64,000 nucleotides of DNA from Rachycentron canadum (taxonomy: Eukaryota; Chordata; Actinopteri; Carangiformes; Rachycentridae): contig CM076671.1 of assembly GCA_038496675.1 (NCBI GenBank), positions 11,604,965 to 11,668,964 on the forward strand, read 5' to 3'. Shown here piece after piece: positions 35,601 through 46,915 of the stretch (its first letter is position 1; each line of letters opens with the position of its first letter). A program made the translations under genes and the position numbers. The notes under the pieces are model-generated. The model was not told where the DNA came from, searched no databases, and worked only from the letters and a program-made list of their open reading frames with translations.

Positions 35601-38600
35601 TTTCAGACTGTCTCCATGGAAACAGTTTGTTACTGCTGTAAATCACTTAATTTTTTTCCTTAACTAAGTAAACCTTTAAAGAGATTCTGTCCAACTCCTT
35701 AAGTACCTTAAGGGGAAAACTTCAGGTGTTTTCTACAGAAGTCATCTACAGCATGAGCTCGAGTTGACCTTTGACCCTCAGTATGAGTCATAAAGCTGCT
35801 GTCCGCGCCGCAGCGACCTGATGTCACTGTGTCGGCGTCAGGTGAGCGTCACTTCCTGATTGTGTCACAGACTCACCTGAGTCTAAACTTATCTGTTTTC
35901 TGCTCAGAGGAAGCAGAGTCTGATTTTCAGAATAAGAGTCTGTCTGAGAGCTCCCCTGATGGGGGGGTCAGCTCAGGTTTCTCCCGGGTGGCGGTGGCGG
36001 CAGGAAGCAGCCAGGATGAAACACAATGAGCCTTTTGGAGGCAGACAGAGGTTCCCCTGGCATCGCCATGGAAACTGCTGAGGTCGACGTCGACCTGGCG
36101 TCAAGTTTCCTCAGACGGAGGTTTGAGCCTCAGACTTTTCTTTTATTCCAGTTTATACAGTCAGAACAGACCGCGGGTCATTATTGATCCTGACTGATTA
36201 TTATTGATCCTGACTGATGATTGATCCTGACTGATGATTGATCCTGACTGATGATTATTGATCCTGACTGATTATTGATCCTGACTGATGATTATTGATC
36301 CTGACTGATGATTATTGATCCTGACTGATGATTGACAGCTAATATTGGTTGGGTCAGTCCTCACCTCTGCAAAGAGCTCGTCTGCCACTCCTGCAGCAGC
36401 AGGTCCAGGAACTCAAAGCAGCGTCTGAGGAAGAAACATTACAGAAGAAAACATTAAAGTCACAGCCTGAACCCTGAAGATCTGAACCCTGAAGACCTGA
36501 ACCCTGAAGACCTGAACCCTTGAACCCTGAAGACCTGAACCTCCAACAAAACAGAAAAATACAACTCAAAAATTTTACTTAAAGATATAAAAATAAAACA
36601 AAACTAATGAAATAAAATAGAAAAAAACAAATAAAACACAAAAAGCTAACATTTGAGTCTAATTCATGAATGAATAAAGAGAGAGATGAATAAAACTCAC
36701 CTCCTCACGGCCACAGACTTGGAGGTACAGTTGCTGGTGATGATGGGGATGAGACGGGGGAAGTGTGTGTGCTGTAAAACACAAGAAGAAGAGTTTCAGT
36801 GTGTTTCTTCCTCTGGTTTAAAATTTCATTTCATTTAAATTAATTTTAACGTTGTTATGAGGCATAAAACCAGGACACGGAGCAGTTTTATAGCCATCGT
36901 CATCATCATCAGCAGCAGCAGCAGCACAGAGCGACAAGCGTTTTAAAGCTGCACCTACTCTGAGGATGAGGCGGATGGTGGCCACACCGGACGTGGCCAT
37001 GACTTTGGCACTGTTGGGCACCAGGTTGAGGAGGGTCGGCATGACGGCCTCCGCGGCGTGGTCAAATCGGCCGCCAAGCACCAATGACAGGTGGCTGAGG
37101 ACGGGAGAGCAGAACAGACGCTTCAGATAATAACCAACAGGAAGTGTGGAGGAGGAGGAAGAGGAGAGGAAGGGGGGGTTCTGTGGAAATTAAAATGATA
37201 TGAAAATATTATGTTTTTCTTTCATACAGCTGAAAAAGATATTTTGATTTGACACAGGGTCACAGGGGGTGGAGTCACTCACAGCTGACACCAGACAACT
37301 TTCAAAAATACATCTATGATAAATAAAAAGCCTTTCAGATACTCTGCTGCAGATCTGAGGGATGGTGACCTCTCACCCCAGAGTGATGCAGGCCTCTCGC
37401 ACCACCTGAGAGCGCAGGTCCTTGGCGGACAGTTTGAATGGCGCCTCCATGAGCCGCAGCTGCTGCAGGAAGCCGTCGAACTCTGCTGCGCCGGCGAGGA
37501 GCAGAGAACGCACCTTCTTCAGCTGGAGGACGGAGACCAGAGAGGAAACGGTCGTCAGAGGCGTTTTGATCATAACCTTACTTCAGACTACGACTGGAGG
37601 AAGTCAGGACGTTTTACCGCCGCCACTCTGAGCTCCCAGTCCTTCTTGTCATCTGACAGCACATCTCTGATCTTCGTCATGGCCTCCTCTACCTCCCTGT
37701 TAGAGTAGATCTGGGGGAAGAAGGAGCAGAAGAAGAAGTGAGAGCAGTGTTTAAACTCTTCAAACAACATGATATTAACATACGAAGGCTCATACTTGCA
37801 CAGAGGGAACATCCTCAAAGGCCTGGATGAAGTCGTCCTCATCCACGGCTCCAGCACCGGACCGGTCCCTCCCTGCAGACCAGGCCAAGGATTTAAATCC
37901 AGGTCCACATGACACATCATCTGAAGTAACTTCATTAAGTTTCAGTGGCACAAATCTATCAAAGACCTTTCTGTTCTTATCTTTGTTGTTATTTCTATTT
38001 GCTGTTCTATTTCAGTGAGTGGTTTTCTGATCCCTGGTTTGTGTCCAGTCATGTTGTTTCATGTCTCAGCAGCAGTGAATGAATAAATAAATGACTGAGA
38101 ACAAAGAGTGTCTGTCAACCTGTGGTCCTGGTTCTGACCTGCAGACTTGGTGCTGGAGGCGGAGGCAGGGCGTCGAAATGAACCCATGCTCACCATCGTC
38201 CTCCCAGACAGCGAGGCTCCCTTGGACGAGGACGAGGAGCGGCCGCCGTCCACAGAGTCATCGTCCTCAAAGTTTTTGTCTGGAGGAAGAAACAGACAGA
38301 GGCTCTGAGAGTCAGGGATCAGGACCAGAGAAAACGCCACCACTTAGCATCCGAGCAATGCCAGGGAGGGAGAGTGGGCCGGGGGGGCTCAGCTGACCCA
38401 GGCGACATAACTCACATTCCTAAATCGCCAACATCACACGCTGACGACGGCAAAGGTCAGAGGCACGATGGCCCACGATGGAGCAGACAGTCAGAGCTGT
38501 GTTCAGCTCGGTCTGACTCCACAGTTTCCTGTTTCTTCTACTGGGCTCAAAGTGAATATGAAGCCAATTAAAGCTGAGAACAACTGTTTTAATGACCCAT

Positions 38601-41600
38601 TCATTCAAGTCACTGACGACTTCACCGCTCGATGACCTGTGAACATGTGTACAAGTGAATCTGTTACTGAAGGTCCTGTTCTCTACTGGACTGGACTGGA
38701 CTGGACTGCTCAGTAAATAAGACCCCGCTCTCAGAGGCCTCAGCCCCTGGACTCGTCCCCTGTGGTGGTCCACCGAGCACCACATGAGCCCCCCTCATAA
38801 CAGGAAACTGCCGGGCCAGCGATCAATCCTCTTTCATTATTCAAACACATCCCACACACACATCTTCACACAGACACACACACTCTCAGCCAACTCATCA
38901 GTCAGGTTGCAGTTTCTCCACCATCAACACAAGGTGACTGTGTCACCTGAGGGTTAACACAACACGACGTGACACCAGCTCAGGCTCAAAACCTACATTC
39001 AAACTGCAGCTGCAATGCATCATGGGCCAATTCCTCTGTGAGCATCATCAGCTTTGATCTGAAGCATCTTCAAAGGGATCAGATCTTCACTGAGACACAA
39101 AATGAAAAATGAGTTTTCAAGTCTGTCAAAGACTAAAGAGAGTCGACGTTTAGATCATAACACCACTGGGCTAACGCCACTGGGCTGACGCCACTGGGCT
39201 GACGCCACTGGGCTAACGCCACGTGTGCAAAGACAAACACATGGTCCACTAGTGAAGTCAGTAAGTCAGTCTCTGCTGCCGTCAGACAGCCAGGTGAGAT
39301 ATTTCCCCAGCTCCCACCCTTCACGCTCAGCAGGGCTAACCACCTGAGGGTGGTCACTTCATATTCTTGAGCCTCTCTTCTCACTGGCCGAGTGATTGAA
39401 TAAAAATATAGCAGATTTCAGATAAACTGCAAGGTTTGGATGACATGTCCCAGTGACTCTATGAACCTGTAACATCCACCTTTAAAAAAAGAGATATAAC
39501 AAAGATGAGCGCTGCTAACAGAACTACATAAAAGGCCAGAGAATCAATCCATTCAGTTTCCACTGAACCTTGTTTTCACCCTGAAACAGTCACATCGTCA
39601 CAGACTGAACAGATTCCTGACCTTAACCCTGTCACGTCCTGTACATTGTCCACACAGCAATCCATCTGAGAGCAGGCCAGGAAATCATCCCTCTGTTTAC
39701 GTTCGAGACACCGCAGACAGCCACCATCACTCCAGGCCCTCCCTCCCTCCATCCCTCCTCCTGTGGGCTGCCTTCATCATTGATTTCAACCTCCACTATT
39801 TCTCTCTACTACGGCTCCGTTCAGTCCCTCCCTGCATCCAAAGGAAGAGCAGCAGAGCAGCAGCTTACAGGAGCAGATCCGCCTGCAGACCAGTTTCCTC
39901 AGCATGCCGGCAGACAGGCAGACAGGCAGACAGGCAGGAGGTCCTCCGGTCCCTCGCGGTCCTCACATCTTCTCCCCCAGCTGAGGAGAGGAGAGGGGAG
40001 GCAGGAGGGGAGTCCAACAGCTAGCCTCCCCCCTCCCTCGTCAAGGAGCACGTGCTTCCATAGGATCTTCCTCTGTCTCCGTCCTCTCGCTCACAGCAAA
40101 CACACGCAGCAGCAGCACCAGGAGGGAGGAGGGTGAATGGACCAATGGGAGGAGAAGGGAGGGGTCAGTCAGAGGACAAACCCTCTGTGCTCAGTCTGGA
40201 GGCGGAGCTGGTGGGTGGAGTCAGACATGAGCGACAGCCATGATGACTCAGGAGAGGGAGGAGGGGGACTCCTCTCCAGAGGAAGCTGTTCCTCCTTCAG
40301 CGTCTCCACCCAAGCTCATCCATCAGCAGCTGGAGGATCTATCACAGCGAGGTCACTGACAGTTGACTTATTGGTTTGATTGATAAGACTTTTAAATGAC
40401 CTGCAGCTCTAAAGAAACAGTGTCACAGCTCGAGACAAGAGGCCTGAACCTGCAGCACTTCACCTGAAGTAGGTCAGACACCATCACGGCCCCTTCAAGG
40501 TCAGACTCGCGACAGGAATTTACAGTTCTCACTTCATCTGCCCTGAGCACAATCATTCACTGAGGTCAACGAGTCCCACGGGTCTTAATGTGAACCATCT
40601 TTACCTGAGGGGCCTCAGGTAAGGTAGTCTAAAGGTAGACCTCCATGTGGTCTGATTATAAAGCAGGTCTAGGTTCAAAGGTCTCAGTCCACGGAGAAAT
40701 GCTCACAGCCTGTATTCAGGAAAAAACAGCTGTCAGGACCTCTGGAACCGGCCCCAAGCCCCGCCCACATGGACCCACCATCCACTGTGCAGGACACTGA
40801 TAAGACTGATATCAAACAGGTGACTCCTGACGACGGCCGAACCAAACAAAGTGACTCCCACTAATCACAGGTCACAAGTTTTCTTCCTGGCGCCGCCTCA
40901 AAGTCTCTCGGAGCCTGATGGAGTCTGACAGGTGATCTCCTCGCTGCAAATTCACTAAATGACCTGGGAGAGGTGAGGCGTTCAGGGGCGCTCAGTGCTG
41001 CATCGCTGAGCAGGGAGGGAACCAGGGATCATGGGAGAACAAACTCAGGGCAGGTCCTGAGTTTCTGCTGCGTTTTGTGATTGACCTCAGACACTTTTCA
41101 GCCTCAAACCTGTGGACGTGGAGCGATGAATGAAGCAGGAAACGCCCCCATTCACCTGCACACCCAGCTGGAACAACAGTGGGAGGGACATTCCCACAGC
41201 CTCCAGGCTTTGTTCACAGCTCACCACGTTGAACCAACACCAGCAGCAGATGAACCCGGATCAGTCTGCGGTTCAACACCAGCTCGTGGCTCCTGATCCA
41301 CTCACTGCTCAGACATGTTTGTTCTCAGGCTCAGTCCGTCTCACTTCCTGTTGAGAGTCGACACTTCCTGTTTGGAGAGGGGTTTTCCTGTCCTGTTGTG
41401 TTTTGTGTGTCTGTGCAGGGACGACAGGACCCTAAAGTACAACACAGGTGCATCAGGGTGAGCACCCTCCACCTCCTCCACCTCCTCCACCTCCTCCTCC
41501 TCCTGTCTTTCACTGTTCATTATTCAGGAGGTTTCCAACTGTTCAACCCAGGTCCTGCTGGCAGCGAGGACCTCCCTGCAGGACCTCCTGACGCACACAG

Positions 41601-44600
41601 ACCCCAGAGACCTGGATCCAGAGCAGCTCAGCACCAATAAAACACGATGCCCAAGGAACAGAAAGATTCACTTTTATCATTTTAGCTCAGTTTGTCTCAG
41701 TGACAACAACAACAACACTTAAGCCACAACTACCTGAATCAATGATCATCACAACCCACACGCAGACGTTCACAACAAGCTCCGAGCTTCACCTGAGAAA
41801 CATGCCACTTCCTGTCTGTGGTCCCTTCACTTGGACCGACGTGGATCCTCTGGAGAAACGTTACCGTCCTGACACCGACCCACAGCAGAGACACTGCCGC
41901 CTCCTCCCTTCCCCTCCAGCCTGGTCTTGTGACTGTAGGGACAACAGCTGACACCACTCCTACAAAATAAAAGCCCTGGGCTGAGAGGCTCAGTCTGCTG
42001 TTCTTTGTTCAATTCTGTTTTCTTCCTCTTTGTCTCGATGTCTCCACTTTCACTTTATGCTGCTCGCTCTCTCTCACTCTCTCCCTCTCACTCGCCCACT
42101 CAGCTCTCTTTGGATGCCATGTGCCTGAGCACAAGCTAAACACTTCCTGCTGCTGCTTCACATTAAAAGCTCTTAATGTGTGGTATTTGTCTGTGGTTCA
42201 GGCTTCAGTCGAGGAGACAGTGAAGTGTAAATACTCGATGGTTCTGTCTTTGTCTCACTTTAATACAGGACCTGACAAGCTGCTGCTGCTGTTTTCAACC
42301 TTCCTGCTCGCAGCACAAAGACTCAGCTCAGGTTACACTCTGACACAAACACACCCTCTGCTGAGCTTCCCAGCAGAAACCACATCATTTCACCGCCCGG
42401 ACCAGTCACGTTTCCACTGCACTGAATGAATATAATCACACAAACAGCAGCCAGTCTGGACCATCAGACCCAGACCCAGGTCCTTCAGCCTGAAGGGACC
42501 AGGTCTGATGATCAGTCCGAACAGACCACATCCCTCTGATCAGATTCTCTGCTGTGTCAGACACAACTGGAGCAGAAGACGTGACCTTACCTGACACAGG
42601 TGAGGGCACCATGTTCCCCGACCTCTGGACTTCGTCAAATTTACTGAAGATGACGTTGAGCCTGGACAGAGACAGGAAACAGAGTGAGCAGCAGCTGACG
42701 ACGTGACGAAGAACCGGCTGCTTTCAGACTCTCCAGAGAGATGTTAAATAGGCCGGAGCATCATCTCACCGCCGCCAAAAATACAACGCCATCAGGACAA
42801 ACACTGATCTTCACAGTGTCAATGTCACTTTGAACCATTTCAGGTTTTCTCCTATAAAACTATCAATGAATCAATTTTAACCTGAACCAGTCGCTGGCAA
42901 AGAGACGGAGAGAGAAGATTTTAGGAAGATTTGAGGAAGATTTAATCAAATAGTTTGATTTTGTATCAATTTAACCTTTTCTAACCTCTGTCTGTGTATA
43001 TAAATAAAACCACTACTGTTTTATCTCTGTTCCAGCCTGATATTGACTGTTGACCTGTGGCTACAATTAAAATACAAACAATAAAACTTTCAGATGCTTC
43101 ATAGTCTCAGAGTGAAAGAATAATTGTCAGATGTTTAACAGTTTGAGTCTGAAGACGTTAACGTCTCTGATGTTTTTGCCCAAACACTGATGATGAACTC
43201 AGATAATAAACGACGTGAAGTTGAAGCTTAGTTTGTTATAAACCAACAGGAAACGATAAGTAGAGTCAGATATAGACTTTAACGAAGGGTATTTGAACGC
43301 ACCGTGACTGAGGCAGACCCTTCTTCCCCAGGTCCATCCTCACTCTCTCTCCAACGTGGCGGTAGATCTCCACCAGGCAGTTCATGGCTCCATCACGCAC
43401 CTACAGCTCAACAACAACGACAACATGAGAACAAACGACAAACCGTGGAACAGGAAGTAGAAACTGATAAAACTCATCTTAAAGAGCAGCTTCAGGTTCT
43501 TAGTTATTTATTCACTGTGATATGAAGCAGTTGAAGTTTGTATCTTTTCAGGTTTAGATGTTTATTTGTTCAAGATGCATTTGTTTATATAATTCTCATG
43601 CTCTTATTTTGAAGGAAGTCGGTGTTGAAGATAGAAACTAACAATAAAACCTTTTGGAAACGTTTCCCTCTCGTTTCTATGTCACATAAAAAGGTTCCTC
43701 CTTTGTTTTGGTGATGATGGTTCATGACGTGTTTCAGTGTTTGGCTCCAGGAAGCTCATGAGCACAGCTTCCTGTCCTAATGAGGAAGTGCCGCCCCAGT
43801 GATGATGGACTTCCACAGCCTATCAGGAGTCAACACACTCAAACACAAAGTGGAGCAGGAAGCAGGAACCAGAACTCAGAGACCTTGGATGTGGTCTGGC
43901 CTGGTCCTGTTTATGTCTGACCAGCAGGGGGCGGTCACAGACCAACCATCTGATCCTGCTGCTGCACATAATGATCCACTTCCTGTTTCAACACAACACC
44001 CATGATCCTGTGTGCAAAGCAAGGTGTCCCACTATGGATCCTGATCCTGAACCTAAACCTGGAGCTGAATCTGGATCAGGACTTTTTGGAGGAAGTGGAC
44101 TCACCTGACTTGTGGGATCTCCGAGGAGGTTACAGATGTGAGGAACTATTTTACTGAGAGTCAGACTCTGAGATCCAAACCTGGACAAACACAAACGTGT
44201 GGATTACACAACAACTACACAAACTACACACACACACACACACACACACCTCAGTCAAATAATAAGAATTATACAATAAATAGAAATAATGAATGAGGAA
44301 ATGTGTTGAAAATGAACTAAATATTTTTATTTTAAATCGTCCGTCATGAACCTGAGTCCACAGACCTGCTCACTGAGGACAGAGGAAACATCTGGTTCAC
44401 ATCTGTCAGATGTATCTGCCACTTACACGTTTAAGGTGGAGATGAGACAGAGGCAGAGTCCTTCTCTGGTCCTGTTGTTCTTGTGTTTGAAGCCTCCCAT
44501 CATTCGCTCCCACACAAACTGAGACACAGACGAGAGCAGTCACTACCTAAACCGAAACAACTGCCAAGCTCATCACAAAGTGACACACGAAACAAGGAGG

Positions 44601-46871
44601 TTTGTGCACCTGTGGGTTGGCAGCCTGGTCCATGATCTTCAGCAGAAGTGCTTGGTCCTGGTCTCGGACTTGGTCCTTGGCGTCTCCCAGTCGGTCGATC
44701 AGGCTCGGAAGAACTGTCGACAGTTTACAGAGTTTACAGACGTCTCCTGAACACTCAGTGTTCGTCCTCTGACAAATATCGTCTCACCTGATTATAGTTA
44801 CACCTTTATTCATTAATGGAACATTTTATTCTTCCCTTAAAAGTTAAAGTTCTTCATCATATCGGTACTAAAATGATTCAAAATTTTAATTTTACCAGGA
44901 AATATAAATTCACATTTCCCACAATGCACCAAATGTATTTAGAGATTTTAAAGGGACAGTTGGAAACATGATTTTTGTTCTGTGCAGAATTCTCCAGTAG
45001 AAGAAGAAAACCTGTATGTTGTTAAAAATTACAGACTGTGCCTTTAAAAACTGTAAAATGCACAGAGTAAATCATATATCGCTCTGTCGTGTTGGCATTT
45101 ACCACAGAAACACCGGAGCTCCTCACCTGTTCCAACCTGAGTCCTGAACCTCTCCTGCAGTCTGGTGACCAGGGCCGACAGGATGTCCATCCCCAGCAGA
45201 ACCACCTGAGAAACACACAAAAACACACTAAAACACAACCATCGGGGGCAAACGGGCTGACACACTGACTCACAACCACTGCACAACAAAGACACAAACA
45301 TACACAACAACTACAGCATCAGAGCAGCAAGAAAAGCACCGGATCTGAATCTGGGCTGCAAAGGATTATGGGTAATTGAGCCAAACTAAGAGTTTTCACT
45401 TTAAAAGACACAAAAACATGAAAATAACTTGTTTTTTTGTGACTAATCCAAAATATAATCATGCGACGTTTGGTTCTGTGAGTGAAAACCAGAAAGTGAA
45501 ACACAACCCTGAGTGAAGCTGGTGTTCACACCCCACAACACAACTTCACTGCCTCCCTCCACAACTTTCCTTGTCATGGGGTGGTTTGGGAAACTCAATG
45601 AACGTGTAGTGAGAGTTTCCCTGCTAACACCATATCAACACAACAAGCGCCACCTGAACATCATGTTCGGACTCTGGTGCAATTTTTGGAAAACTCACTA
45701 AATCGTGAGCAAAGACGACATGTGGAAGAACAAAGAGATGAACTCTCTGCTGACACCTCATGGGCATCAGAGACACTGCACCAGCTCTGGCCCTGAGCCC
45801 TGAGCCTCAACGTGCCACCAGAGTCACTGAAACAAACAGTCAAACTTCAAATCACTTGTTATGGACCTCATATAAGGATGTTGTCAGTGGACAGTTTAAT
45901 ATTAACATCAGGAATATTATGTGAATAATTATCAGTGATCATCCTGGGACTTATTCTTCTACACTCTCTGCACGCAGACAAGTAAACGACGAGTCAAAAT
46001 CTGAACTCACTCATTAGTTTTATTATTGATTCATCTGTAAATCAAACAACTGTGGAAATTAAAAGCAAAGTTAAAAGGTTTTCTCCAACAGCAGCTGAAA
46101 AAAATCAGATAGTCAATTCATGAATAGAAACTTTGTGTTTGTGCAGATTGATTGATTTTTAAATGTTTCACCATCACATCCCAGCACATGGAGCCACTCT
46201 GCTTCATCGCTCATGTTTCAGCCACAGCCCAACAGCAGCTGACGGCTCCGTCACACAGGGAGGGAAACTGGGCTAATGGAGCTGGTTAAATTAAGCTCAC
46301 AGCCACCGACGCTGGGGGGGCCTCGTCCCCATTACAGCCCCGCAGACACCAACCACACCAGAGGAGGCTGCGTTTCCAGGGCAGCACAGGATGTGACTGG
46401 TTGTGTGAGTGTGTGTGTGGCTAAAATTGTCAGGCCAAACATTTTAGTGATGCTTCTCTTGGCTTCACAATATTTATGTGTATCATCTGTGTGATCCTGT
46501 ACTTTCAGTCACATCACATTGTCTTCCTCAGCAGATGCTTGTCCGGTGGTGATGATTTCAAATTGGTGCCACTGAGCAAGGCAGCACCTCTCCGACTGTA
46601 CATATCAGCCAAAGCACAGAGACTCAAACTGCAGCAGGAACACACCTGTGATCTGTGTGTGTTGATTCATCAGCAGCAACTGTGTCATATCTGCATAAAT
46701 TACACACAACTGAACATGGATGGCATACAAATCACGCACCATGCACCGAGACAAACAGAGAACGCACTGTGGAGAAAATGTCCCCTGAGAGAGAGATTCA
46801 CCCCCTGAGGACAGTTTGTCCCCGAGACCTGCAGGAACCAAAAGCTCCTGCAGTGAAACCTGTCATCCTGG

Positions 46872-46915
<44 letters not shown>

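Noticed and set aside
36180..36336. CRISPR-like regular repeat
   Set aside because: Direct tandem units without unique spacers in a vertebrate intron; a minisatellite.
39780..40379. Open frames in the large clasp1 intron, considered as an alternative CLASP first exon
   Set aside because: Wrong strand, and no match to the short-isoform leader known from mammalian CLASP2.
45513..45701. 62-codon frame over the U4atac locus
   Set aside because: The conserved signal here is RNA structure and the Sm site, not protein coding.
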